This document shows positions 1 through 7,435 of a DNA stretch of 31,882 nt, piece by piece. The notes below the pieces were generated by a model. That model made no database searches. It saw only the letters and a program-made list of their open reading frames with translations, and was not told where the DNA came from. The DNA is taken from positions 1-31,882 of the forward strand of contig NZ_CALKHS010000007.1 of NCBI RefSeq assembly GCF_937988725.1, read 5' to 3'. Each line of letters starts with the position of its first letter. The first letter of the stretch is position 1. The DNA comes from an uncultured Castellaniella sp. (lineage in GTDB: Bacteria; Pseudomonadota; Gammaproteobacteria; Burkholderiales; Burkholderiaceae_B). The position numbers were made by a program, and so were the translations under genes.

Positions 1-536
1 CCTCGACCAAGACCGGCTCGATCACCTCGATCCAGGCCGTGTACGTGCCCGCCGACGACTTGACCGACCCGTCGCCCGCCACGACCTTCCTGCACCTGGA
101 CTCCACCGTCGTGCTGTCGCGTGACATCGCCGCGCTGGGTATCTACCCGGCCGTGGACCCGCTGGATTCCACCAGCCGTCAGCTGGACCCGCAGATCGTG
201 GGCGAGGAACACTACAACATCGCCCGCGGCGTGCAGCAGACGCTGCAGCGCTACAAGGAACTGCGCGACATCATCGCCATTCTGGGCATGGACGAACTGT
301 CCCCGGAAGACAAGCAGGCCGTGGCTCGCGCCCGGAAGATCCAGCGCTTCCTGTCGCAGCCGTTCCACGTGGCCGAAGTCTTCACGGGCTCGCCCGGGAA
401 GTACGTGCCGCTGGCCGAAACGCTGCGCGGTTTCAAGATGATCGTCGAAGGCGAATGCGACGCGCTGCCGGAACAGGCCTTCTACATGGTGGGCGGCATC
501 GACGAGGCCTTCGAGAAGGCCAAAACCATCCAATAA
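1..536 (+). CDS. atpD: ATP synthase F1 subunit beta, C-terminal part (5' truncated)
   Basis: The gene enters from the left edge in the frame whose first full codon is at base 3, leaving 177 C-terminal residues. It is the catalytic beta subunit of F1F0 ATP synthase, on the cytoplasmic face of the membrane. The visible part starts in the conserved stretch STKTGSITSIQAVYVPADDL, continues through the LDSTVVLSRDIA segment and ends in the helical C-terminal domain. That domain contains MDELSPED, the form here of the DELSEED loop that contacts the rotor. The Walker A site lies outside the window. The stop codon is followed after 9 bases by atpC, as in the usual atp operon order. Assignment is certain at family level. 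Confidence 0.97.
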   Translation, partial: STKTGSITSIQAVYVPADDLTDPSPATTFLHLDSTVVLSRDIAALGIYPAVDPLDSTSRQLDPQIVGEEHYNIARGVQQTLQRYKELRDIIAILGMDELSPEDKQAVARARKIQRFLSQPFHVAEVFTGSPGKYVPLAETLRGFKMIVEGECDALPEQAFYMVGGIDEAFEKAKTIQ

Positions 537-545
537 GGACTGCAC

Positions 546-971
546 ATGGCGACTCTTCACATCGAAGTGGTCAGTGCGGAGGCCTCGATTTATTCGGGCG
601 AGGCGACGTTCGTCGCCCTGCCCGGAGAATCGGGCGACCTCGGCATCCTGCCGGGGCATACTCCCCTGATTTCACGCGTCCGTCCGGGCACGCTGAAGAT
701 CAAGCGTGACGACGGCACCGAGGAAAACATCTTCGTGGCCGGCGGCATTCTGGAAGTTCAGCCGCACTCGGTGACGGTGCTGTCGGATACGGCGATCCGC
801 GCCGCGGATCTGGACGAGGCCAAGGCGGTCAAGGCGCGCGAGCGCGCCGAGGAAGCTTTGCGCAACACGAAGGACAAGGCGGATCTGGCGGTGGTGGAAG
901 CCGAGCTGGCGATGCTGGCCGCGCAGGCTGCCGCTGCCCGGAAGTTCAGTCAGAAGCGGTCTTCGCACTGA
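546..971 (+). CDS. atpC: ATP synthase F1 subunit epsilon
   Basis: This 141-residue protein is the epsilon subunit of the F1 central stalk, which couples rotation to catalysis and can inhibit ATP hydrolysis. The N-terminal beta-sandwich (about residues 1-85) contains the typical GDLGILPGHTPLIS segment. Residues 88-141 form the charged, Ala-rich helical hairpin. Length is normal for the family. An AAGGA sequence seven bases upstream of the ATG serves as ribosome binding site. The gap to atpD is 9 bases, so it is the last gene of the atp operon, and an intrinsic terminator follows about 30 bases after the stop. Confidence 0.97.
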   Translation: MATLHIEVVSAEASIYSGEATFVALPGESGDLGILPGHTPLISRVRPGTLKIKRDDGTEENIFVAGGILEVQPHSVTVLSDTAIRAADLDEAKAVKARERAEEALRNTKDKADLAVVEAELAMLAAQAAAARKFSQKRSSH

Positions 972-998
972 GCGGCTGGTTTCCGATCTGCTGTAATG

Positions 999-1029
999 AA
1001 AAAGGGTGCTCTTCGGGGCGCCCTTTTTT
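999..1029 (+). terminator. Intrinsic terminator of the atp operon
   Basis: The stem AAAGGGTGC (1001-1009) pairs with GCGCCCTTT (1018-1026), nine pairs including one U-G wobble. The loop is about eight bases and a run of six T (1024-1029) follows, partly shared with the stem. It sits just past the atpC stop and separates the atp operon from the catabolic island. Confidence 0.9.
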
Positions 1030-1158
1030 GCGTCTGGGATCTACGGGATCGTCGAGGGGCGTGGATGCCCCTGAGGTACGCCGGAAGCCGTTCCTTCATT
1101 ACGCAGGCGTGATGATCTTGAAGGCCGATCCATGACGGGAGTTATTGGTTTGCAATTA

Positions 1159-1200
1159 TTGAATTATGTTCCTTATTGGAATATCATTCATTAAATTGTG
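1159..1200 (+). promoter_or_regulatory. Promoter region P1 with two GAAT-N3-ATTC palindromes (putative IclR-type operator)
   Basis: AT-rich stretch upstream of the epimerase gene. Palindrome 1 is GAATTATGTTC (1161-1171, one mismatch to GAAT-N3-ATTC). Palindrome 2 is GAATATCATTC (1179-1189, perfect). They start 18 bp apart. Aligned without gaps to 5547-5588, 28 of 42 bases match, including TTGAAT at the left and AAATTGTG at the right. TTGAAT (1159-1164) with TATCAT (1182-1187) could act as -35/-10 elements with a 17-base spacer. Binding by the linked IclR protein is inferred from position. Confidence 0.6.
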
Positions 1201-1307
1201 AGATCAAATTCTCCGTAGGAGCATCATGCTGTTTACGGGGGTTTGGGCGCATCTGCGCACGGCCTGGAGAACGGACCGATCTTGGACAGTCACTGCGATG
1301 GGACAAT

Positions 1308-2237
1308 ATGAAGGTACTCTTGACCGGCGGGTCCGGCTTTATCGGCGCCTGGATTGTGAGAGCGTTGCTTCGGGCCGGACATGGGGTGCGCATCTTCGAT
1401 CAGCGGGACGACCGGACGATTGTGACGCAAGTGGTCGGCGAGACTGTGGATGACGAGGCCATAGAATGGTTCATCGGGGACATCACGGATGCCGACCAAG
1501 TGCTAGAAGCGTCCGGGGAATGCGATGCCGTTATCCATTTGGCTGGGGTCCTGACGCCGTTTTGCGCGGCGCATCCCATGCAGGGAGCGCGCGTCAATGT
1601 GCTGGGCACCTTGAACATTTTTGAAGCGGCCAGGGTGCGGCGATGGGGGGTTGTGGCCTATGCGAGCAGCGCCGGTGTTTTCGGACCCGAGAATCCTGGG
1701 ATTCCCGATCCTCGCACCTTGTACGGCGTGTACAAGCTGGCCTGCGAAGGCATAGCCCGCTGTTACTGGGAGGAGTCCAGCCCCGAGTTGCGTGTGGCTA
1801 GCATAGGCCTGCGACCCCTGGTCGTCTATGGGGTTGGACGCAGCGGGGGCTCCAGCGCCGGGCCCAGCTTGGCCTGCCGCGCGGCCGTGCTGGGTGAGTC
1901 CTATACGATTCCCTTTTCGGGCTCTACCGGTTTTGTGTATGTGGAGGATGTTGCGGACGCCTTCATCAAGTGCGCCTTCAGCCGCGTCAGCGGTGCTCAT
2001 GTCTGCAATATGGCGGGTACGGTGGCCGGCGTGGACGAGTTCGTTGCCGCAGTGACCGACGCGGTTCCGGATGCTCGCCTGTCCATTTCGGGGCTGCCGC
2101 TGCCGATCGCCGCCCGGATTGAAGGCGGCGATGTTCGTGAGCTACTGCCCGATGTCGCCAGCACGAGTATCGAGGAAGGGATCCGGAAGACGCTGGCGTG
2201 TTACCAGCGCCTTCGCGAGAGACGCGCCGGCGACTGA
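1308..2237 (+). CDS. NAD-dependent epimerase/dehydratase (extended SDR family)
   Basis: A 309-residue extended short-chain dehydrogenase. The N-terminal Rossmann motif TGGSGFIG (residues 6-13) binds NAD(P), and an acidic residue after strand 2 (FDQRDD, about 30-35) favours NAD. The catalytic Ser is in YASSAGVFG (about 118-126) and the Tyr/Lys pair is Tyr139-Lys143 in YGVYK. Such enzymes oxidise, epimerise or dehydrate nucleotide sugars and related polyols; the substrate cannot be read from the sequence. ATG at 1308 was chosen because the Rossmann strand begins directly after it and GGGA precedes it. An in-frame TTG at 1176 lies inside the proposed operator and is unlikely. It heads the catabolic island and runs convergently into the IclR gene. 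Confidence 0.85.
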   Translation: MKVLLTGGSGFIGAWIVRALLRAGHGVRIFDQRDDRTIVTQVVGETVDDEAIEWFIGDITDADQVLEASGECDAVIHLAGVLTPFCAAHPMQGARVNVLGTLNIFEAARVRRWGVVAYASSAGVFGPENPGIPDPRTLYGVYKLACEGIARCYWEESSPELRVASIGLRPLVVYGVGRSGGSSAGPSLACRAAVLGESYTIPFSGSTGFVYVEDVADAFIKCAFSRVSGAHVCNMAGTVAGVDEFVAAVTDAVPDARLSISGLPLPIAARIEGGDVRELLPDVASTSIEEGIRKTLACYQRLRERRAGD

Positions 2238-2262
2238 TGGCCTCCATGTCGAGGGCCATCAG
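2234..2262. terminator. Hairpin between convergent epimerase and IclR genes
   Basis: CTGATGGCC (2234-2242) pairs perfectly with GGCCATCAG (2254-2262), and a further TC/GA pair forms past one bulged G. It overlaps the epimerase stop codon and lies 35 bases beyond the IclR stop. No T-run follows on either strand, so it may be a weak bidirectional terminator or an mRNA end-stabilising hairpin. Confidence 0.4.
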
Positions 2263-2296
2263 CGGCGCCGGGATGCGCTGGCGTTTCAGCCGTGCT

Positions 2297-3067
2297 TCAT
2301 AGCGTCGGATAAAGCGTGATCCCCGAGAGTTCCTCCGCTTCATTGCGCATCATGGGCAGGAATGTCTCGGCAATATCCCGTGTGAGGCGACTCGATGGGC
2401 CCGAAATGGCCAGTACCCCGACCACCCGTTGGCCTTTGGGTGGGATGATAGGCACCGCGATGGCCGTGATGCCGTCCATGGATGCGTTGATGTTCAGGCC
2501 ATAGCCGCGTTTGCGGGCTTCGGCCAACTCTGCGAGGAATTCCTGGATGGTAGTGGGCGCATTGGGGCCATGGACCCCCTTGGGCGGCAAGCCTTGCTGG
2601 GTCACGATGCGCAGGGCTTCCTCGTCCGTGAGGTTCAGCAGCCATGCCTGGCCGGACGCCGTACAGCACAGCGGAGCTTCCTGACCGGCGTCGGGATCAT
2701 AGCGCAGCCCGTATCGAGCAACGGTCGCCTTCGCAATGAAGACCAGGCGTTCGTTTTCAATGAGGCCCAGGCGCACCAGTTCCCCTGTTTCAGCGGCCAT
2801 GCGATCCAGGAGCGGCTGCGCCACCCCGTGAATGCCAGTGTTGGACAGCCCGATGAGCCCCAGCGAAGCCAGCTTCAGGCTCAAGTAATAGTCGTTGTTC
2901 GATCTGACCTGTCGAACGTAGCCTGCGTTCGACAGCAGCTTCAGAAGTCTGTGAACAGTCGCCGGCGGGCTGTCCAGACTTTCGGCAATGTCGCGCAATG
3001 GCATGGGGTCTGGTGTTTTGGCCAGAAGCTCCAGGATAGACAGGCTCTTTTGTAGACTGCTGCTCAT
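2297..3067 (-). CDS. IclR-family transcriptional regulator
   Basis: A 256-residue regulator of normal IclR length. Residues 1-65 form the winged helix-turn-helix (SLSILELLAKTPDPMPLRDIA, then SPPATVHRLLKLLSNAGYV). Residues about 80-250 form the IclR effector domain, with typical segments such as CTASGQAWL, ARKRGYGLN and DGITAIAVPI. IclR proteins bind palindromic operators as dimers or tetramers and often respond to aromatic, hydroaromatic or small organic acids. GAGGAA lies about 8 bases before the ATG. It follows the NIPSNAP gene on the same strand after 103 bases, so it may be read from the same leftward transcript or from its own promoter. I see no GAAT-N3-ATTC site directly in front of it. 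It is the only regulator in the island and the best candidate to bind the three repeated operators. Confidence 0.93.
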   Translation of the reverse strand: MSSSLQKSLSILELLAKTPDPMPLRDIAESLDSPPATVHRLLKLLSNAGYVRQVRSNNDYYLSLKLASLGLIGLSNTGIHGVAQPLLDRMAAETGELVRLGLIENERLVFIAKATVARYGLRYDPDAGQEAPLCCTASGQAWLLNLTDEEALRIVTQQGLPPKGVHGPNAPTTIQEFLAELAEARKRGYGLNINASMDGITAIAVPIIPPKGQRVVGVLAISGPSSRLTRDIAETFLPMMRNEAEELSGITLYPTL

Positions 3068-3170
3068 GCGGAATTCCTCTTGTTTGTCATTGGGTCGCCG
3101 TTTGTTCGGGGACGCGGGGTCGAGTGTAGGCGGATCTGGGCACCCGGCCCATCGAATGACAAGCCGACCA

Positions 3171-3794
3171 TCATTTTAGAGGCGAGAAGGACGCAGGCAA
3201 GTACACATGGGATTCCATGGTGGTCAGGTGCGTCGGGCCCCCCTGGGGCGGCCAGATGCCGGCTTTGACTGCGGCGGCCCGTGTTTCCGACCGCTCGTTC
3301 AGGCTGGCGTATGGCCAGATGTTCAGGAACCGCGGCGCCTTTCCATCCAGGGAGTACATCGCGCAGGTAAGCCGCGACAGGCGGGTGCGTTCGGGTACTG
3401 CCGTTTCCCAGGCAGCCAGCGTTGCTTGCAGGCTGGTGCCCCGTTTGATGCCGTAGGTCCGCATCTCGTAGACGGAGCCGAAGTCGCCGTGCTCGATGGC
3501 TGGCAGGAACGGGAAGTGCGCGTAGGTGCTGATTTCGACATCATCGATCAGGCCTTCGGTGCCGTAGTAGGTGCCGTCCAGCAATTGTTGCCGGCGGGCC
3601 GCGATGAGATCGTTGCCGGATTCAAAGCCGCGCAGCACCATCACTCTGCCCAGCGCGCCGATGTCCGAATACCAAATGCCGTGCAGTGTTGCCCCCTTGG
3701 CAGCGGGGGCATCACGCACGTGTTCCATGATATCGACGGTCTTGCCCATTTTGGCAGTCAGGATGACGACGTCGTAGAGCGTGTTCGTGTTCAC
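3171..3794 (-). CDS. NIPSNAP-family protein
   Basis: A 207-residue protein with no signal peptide. The C-terminal half holds a NIPSNAP-type ferredoxin-like domain: VYEMRTYGIKRGT starting near residue 108, an ERTRLSRLTCAMYS segment and the closing NIWPYASLNERSETR motif. The N-terminal half (VVILTAKMGKTVDIMEHVR and onwards) looks like a second, diverged domain of the same dimeric alpha/beta-barrel fold. NIPSNAP proteins are common in bacterial degradation clusters, but their biochemical role is mostly unknown. The start is GTG, with AAGGAG nine bases upstream. It lies 27 bases behind the flavoprotein gene and is probably co-transcribed with it. Confidence 0.8.
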   Translation of the reverse strand: MNTNTLYDVVILTAKMGKTVDIMEHVRDAPAAKGATLHGIWYSDIGALGRVMVLRGFESGNDLIAARRQQLLDGTYYGTEGLIDDVEISTYAHFPFLPAIEHGDFGSVYEMRTYGIKRGTSLQATLAAWETAVPERTRLSRLTCAMYSLDGKAPRFLNIWPYASLNERSETRAAAVKAGIWPPQGGPTHLTTMESHVYLPASFSPLK

Positions 3795-3821
3795 TGTTGG
3801 AGACTCCTTGTCTAGATGAAT

Positions 3822-5525
3822 TCAGAGAGATGGCGATCGCTCGGCCGCGTGATGACCGACGATGAAGCCGAAGGTCACCGCTGGCCCGAGCGTGACACCT
3901 CCAGCGGGGTAGTTGCCCTCCATGATGCTGGCGCTGTCGTTGCCGACCACGTACAGGCCCTCCACGGCTTCTCCGTCGGCGGTGGCGGCCCGGCCGAACT
4001 CGTCTGTGCTGATCCCCGCAAAGGTGCCCAGGCTGCCAGGGTATAGGCGTAGCGCGTAGTAAGGGCCCCTGTCGATCGGCGCCAGGCATGGGTTGGGGGT
4101 ATGGGCAGCATCGCCCTGGACACGGTTGTATGGCGTGTTTCCTTTGCCGAACTCGGGGTCTTCGCCTCGGGCCGCCCCTTGGTTGTAGGTGGCGATGGTG
4201 TCCGCGAGTCCGGATGCGTCGATACCGCAGTCCTGCGCGAGTTGGCTGATCGAAGCGGCGCACCGTAGGTAGCCGGATTTCACATGGGGCCTTACCGGCA
4301 GCGGAAACGGTTTCGAGAAACCCAGGCCATAGCGGCGTTGGAAAGCATGGTCGCAGATCAGCCATGCCTGCGGGGGCTCGCCGTCGGGCGTTGCGGCGAT
4401 GAGCGAAGCAATGAAGTCATGATATGAGTCGGCTTCGTTCGTAAAGCGCCTGCCGTTTTTCATGATGGCGATGACGCCGGGTTTGGCCCGCTCCACCAAG
4501 TGCGGAAAGCGTGCGAGCCGCCCGTCCCGACGGTGGACCAGCGAGACGGGCGCCCAGGCCGCCGGATGCTTCAGCGTGTGGTCGAAATGGGCGCCCGCAG
4601 CCTCCGCCAAACGGATACCGTCGCCGGTGTTCGTCGGCGGCGCAGCCGACCAGTGTTCGTGGCCGGTAGGGGTTTTCGGGAAGGTAGCCCGCAGGCGCGG
4701 CACGTCGTGAGGATATCCTCCGCAGGCCATGACCACGCCGCGCCCGGCGGCGATATCTTCCAGACGGCCGTCGATGGAGACCCGAGCTCCCGTCACGCGG
4801 CTGCCCGGGCCGCTTTCTTGTGTCAGGGATTCCACGTGAGCCTCGGCGATGAGGTCCACCCCCAGATCATGGGCTGACTTGAGCAACCGCGCCACCAACG
4901 CGTTGCCGTTGACCAGGTGCATGGATCGGCCGTGGAGCAGACGGTCCCGCGCGAAACGGAGTAGCCGGCCTCCGACGTACAGGGCGGATCTGAATGAGCG
5001 GGCGGCGTTGAAGAAATGGGCGAGATCCCTGCCAGAAGCGATGGCCATTCCATGCAGGGTGATCTCGTCCAGTGGCTGACGCAGCCGCTGGATCAGCGGA
5101 CCCAGTTCTCGCCCGTCGTAGGGCGCGGCGCAGACGGATCGTCCGCCGAGTCCCGCAAATTCCGAGCTTGGATGAAAGTCCGGGATCTTGTTGCCGTCGA
5201 TGAAGCGGACAGCTGTTCTGGACTCGAAGAAGCTCACCATCTTCGGACCGGCCTCGAGATAAGCAGCGATTTTCTTTTCGTTGAACCGGGGCCCCAGTTC
5301 GTCGCGCAGATAGTTCAGGGGCTGATCGACAGATTCACGGATGCCGGCTCGCAGCGCTAGAGGATTACATGGGATCCACATCCAGCCGCCCGACCACGCG
5401 CTGGTGCCGCCGAAGACGGGTTCTTTCTCAAGTACTACGACCTTCAGCCCCAGTGTCGCTGCGGTTACGGCGGCAGAAAGTCCGCCCGCTCCGGACCCGA
5501 TCACCAGTAGATCGCACTGTCGCAT
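3822..5525 (-). CDS. FAD-dependent dehydrogenase, 3-ketosteroid dehydrogenase/fumarate reductase type
   Basis: A 567-residue flavoprotein from the chosen start. The N-terminal FAD-binding motif is GSGAGGLSAAVTAA (about residues 8-21), followed by VVLEKEPVFGGTSAWSGGWMWIP, typical of the FAD-binding 2 family that includes 3-ketosteroid delta-1-dehydrogenases. The C-terminal cofactor-closing segment carries YYALRLYPGSLGTFAG and GLYVVGNDSASIMEGNYPAGG. Such enzymes remove two hydrogens next to an activated ring carbon or reduce activated double bonds. The ATG at 5525 is preferred over the one at 5537 because only it has a GAGG sequence six bases upstream. The gene is divergent from a second flavoprotein, with promoter P2 between. 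A steroid substrate is unlikely because no other steroid genes are present. Confidence 0.85.
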   Translation of the reverse strand: MRQCDLLVIGSGAGGLSAAVTAATLGLKVVVLEKEPVFGGTSAWSGGWMWIPCNPLALRAGIRESVDQPLNYLRDELGPRFNEKKIAAYLEAGPKMVSFFESRTAVRFIDGNKIPDFHPSSEFAGLGGRSVCAAPYDGRELGPLIQRLRQPLDEITLHGMAIASGRDLAHFFNAARSFRSALYVGGRLLRFARDRLLHGRSMHLVNGNALVARLLKSAHDLGVDLIAEAHVESLTQESGPGSRVTGARVSIDGRLEDIAAGRGVVMACGGYPHDVPRLRATFPKTPTGHEHWSAAPPTNTGDGIRLAEAAGAHFDHTLKHPAAWAPVSLVHRRDGRLARFPHLVERAKPGVIAIMKNGRRFTNEADSYHDFIASLIAATPDGEPPQAWLICDHAFQRRYGLGFSKPFPLPVRPHVKSGYLRCAASISQLAQDCGIDASGLADTIATYNQGAARGEDPEFGKGNTPYNRVQGDAAHTPNPCLAPIDRGPYYALRLYPGSLGTFAGISTDEFGRAATADGEAVEGLYVVGNDSASIMEGNYPAGGVTLGPAVTFGFIVGHHAAERSPSL

Positions 5526-5546
5526 GAATGGCCTCATTTATAAAAC

Positions 5547-5588
5547 TTGAATGGTATTCCGTTGTTGTACTATATTCACCAAATTGTG
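5547..5588. promoter_or_regulatory. Divergent promoter region P2 with two GAAT-N3-ATTC palindromes
   Basis: Lies between the two divergent flavoprotein genes. Palindrome 1 is GAATGGTATTC (5549-5559, perfect). Palindrome 2 is GTACTATATTC (5567-5577, two mismatches), starting 18 bp later. For the rightward gene, TTGAAT (5547-5552) and TATATT (5571-5576) with an 18-base spacer form a plausible promoter, so palindrome 1 would overlap the -35 box and palindrome 2 the -10 box. Confidence 0.62.
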
Positions 5589-5677
5589 TAAATGGAAGCT
5601 TTCATATTCACGGGAGCGCGTGAGACGCAGGTGCGCCATGCGGGCGGCGGAATGACTTTTCAGGTGTGAGGACGAAG

Positions 5678-7435
5678 ATGAGTGATTGGGACGAGGAAGT
5701 AGACCTGTTGATATTCGGCGCTGGGGCGGGGGGCATGACGGCGGGGCTGGTGGCGGCCAATGAGCGCCTGAATGTCTTGGTCTGCGAGAAGACGGGGCAG
5801 GTCGGCGGAATCATGTCCACCTCGGGCGGCACGGTCTGGGTGCCGGGCACCGCCCTGAGCGCCGAGGCTGGCGTTCCCGACAATGTCGAAGATGCCCGGC
5901 AGTTCTTGCGCGCCGTTGTGGCGGACCGAGGGGGCGATGAGGCGCGCGAGGCTTTTCTGCAGAGCGGCCCCGAAGCCATCGCCGAGCTCGCTCGGATCAG
6001 CGAGGTCAAGTTCGTCGCCGCCACGGCTCACCCTGACTATCTGGCGGGCCCCGGAGCAGCGTTTGGCGGCCGCGCGCTCATTCCTCTGCCGTTTGACGCC
6101 AGGGTGTTGGGCAAGGCATTTTCGCGGGTCCGGCCTCCGCGAGGGGAGTTCATGGGGCTGGGGGGCATGATGGTGGCGCGCGCCGACCTCGGCATGCTGC
6201 TTGCGCCGTTTGCCTCGTTTGCGAACTTCAAGCGCACGCTGGCGGTTGTGGGCCGTTACGCGCTCGACCGTTTGCGCTATCCGCGCGGCACGCAGCTGGT
6301 CATGGGCAATGCGCTTGCCGCCAGGCTCTACTACAGCCTGCTCCAGCGCCGCGTCGAGGTCCGTTTCGACACGCCGCTGGTGGAGTTGATACGAGAGCAG
6401 GGACGCGTGACGGGCGCGGTGGTCGGCACTTCAAATGGTCACCGGCGCATACGGGCGCGACGAGGCGTCGTGTTGGCGACCGGAGGCATCACGCGCCACC
6501 CCGCGCTGCGCAAGCAGCTGTTTCCCGAAGGCGCGGTCGGCCTTTCGCTCTCCCCCGACACACATACCGGCGATGGCGTTGGCCAGGGACAGCGTGTAGG
6601 GGCTCGCATCGAGAGCAGCGGCGATAGCCCTGGCCTGTGGATGCCCTGTTCCATCCGCCGCGCGCCAGGAGACGACAGGAGCCGGGACCGCGTGTGGCCC
6701 CACATCATCCTGGATCGCGCCAAACCGGGACTCATCGCGGTGAATAGCCGGGGAGAGCGCTTCGTCAACGAGTCCAATTCATATCATGATTTCGTGATGG
6801 GCATGCTGCGTGACGACGGCAATGGGACAAGCGTGCCCGCCCATTTGCTGGTGGATGCGGCGTTCATTCAAAAATACGGCCTCGGGCTGTTGATGGCGGG
6901 CCGCAGCGCGAGCCGCATTGCCGAGTTCGAGCGGGCCGGCTACCTGATCAAAGGTGGCACCTTGGCGGAACTGGCTGGGAAGCTGGGGGTGGACTCGGCG
7001 GGGCTTGCTCGTACGGTTGAAGCGTACAACCAGGCAGCCAGTCGGGGTGAGGACCCGGCGTTTCATCGGGGCGCCAGCGCGATGAATCGCTTCAACGGTG
7101 ATGAGGCCCAGAAGCCGAACCCTTGCGTGCGTCCGATCGGCGCGGGGCCGTATTATGCAGTCACGGTCTGGCCTGCGGACCTCGCCTGCAGTGCGGGCCT
7201 CGACGGCTCGGCGGATGGCGAGGTGCTCGATGATGCGGGTCGGGTGATCCCCGGTCTGTTCGCGTGCGGCAACGATCTGGCGTCGATTTTCAGAGGGACC
7301 TACCCTGGCCCTGGCACCACGCTCGGTCCGGCCATCGTATTCGGCTGGCGGATCGCGAAGTTCGTGGCGCGGGGGGATGGCGATGCTAGCGGTTCTCCGC
7401 GTCGATCTGATCAAGCAGCTGTTTCGACGTCCTGA
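5678..7435 (+). CDS. FAD-dependent dehydrogenase, second paralogue of the ketosteroid dehydrogenase-like type
   Basis: A 585-residue flavoprotein related to its divergent neighbour. FAD is bound by FGAGAGGMTAGLVAAN near the N-terminus, followed by VGGIMSTSGGTVWVPGTA. The C-terminal closing motifs are GPYYAVTVWPADLACSAG and GLFACGNDLASIFRGTYPGPGTTLGPA. Where the neighbour and many family members read GT-x-x-G in the substrate-side loop, this protein reads ACSAG, so the two paralogues probably act on different substrates or steps. ATG 5678 is chosen because GAGGA lies five bases upstream and the FAD motif follows at once. An in-frame GTG at 5666 is less likely. The 3' end overlaps the convergent TIM-barrel gene by 50 bases. 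Confidence 0.84.
   Translation: MSDWDEEVDLLIFGAGAGGMTAGLVAANERLNVLVCEKTGQVGGIMSTSGGTVWVPGTALSAEAGVPDNVEDARQFLRAVVADRGGDEAREAFLQSGPEAIAELARISEVKFVAATAHPDYLAGPGAAFGGRALIPLPFDARVLGKAFSRVRPPRGEFMGLGGMMVARADLGMLLAPFASFANFKRTLAVVGRYALDRLRYPRGTQLVMGNALAARLYYSLLQRRVEVRFDTPLVELIREQGRVTGAVVGTSNGHRRIRARRGVVLATGGITRHPALRKQLFPEGAVGLSLSPDTHTGDGVGQGQRVGARIESSGDSPGLWMPCSIRRAPGDDRSRDRVWPHIILDRAKPGLIAVNSRGERFVNESNSYHDFVMGMLRDDGNGTSVPAHLLVDAAFIQKYGLGLLMAGRSASRIAEFERAGYLIKGGTLAELAGKLGVDSAGLARTVEAYNQAASRGEDPAFHRGASAMNRFNGDEAQKPNPCVRPIGAGPYYAVTVWPADLACSAGLDGSADGEVLDDAGRVIPGLFACGNDLASIFRGTYPGPGTTLGPAIVFGWRIAKFVARGDGDASGSPRRSDQAAVSTS

Noticed and set aside
1176..1307. N-terminal extension of the epimerase from a TTG at 1176
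   Set aside because: The extension would begin inside the proposed operator, has no ribosome binding site and adds residues before the Rossmann strand that normally starts the protein.
3068..3170. Autoregulatory GAAT-N3-ATTC site before the IclR gene
   Set aside because: Only a GGAATTCC sequence overlapping the ribosome binding site region was seen; the palindrome spacing and the second copy are missing.
3822..7435. Steroid degradation cluster
   Set aside because: Only the flavoproteins resemble ketosteroid dehydrogenases. No acyl-CoA, hydrolase, Kst regulator or ring-cleavage genes are present, and the family acts on many non-steroid substrates.
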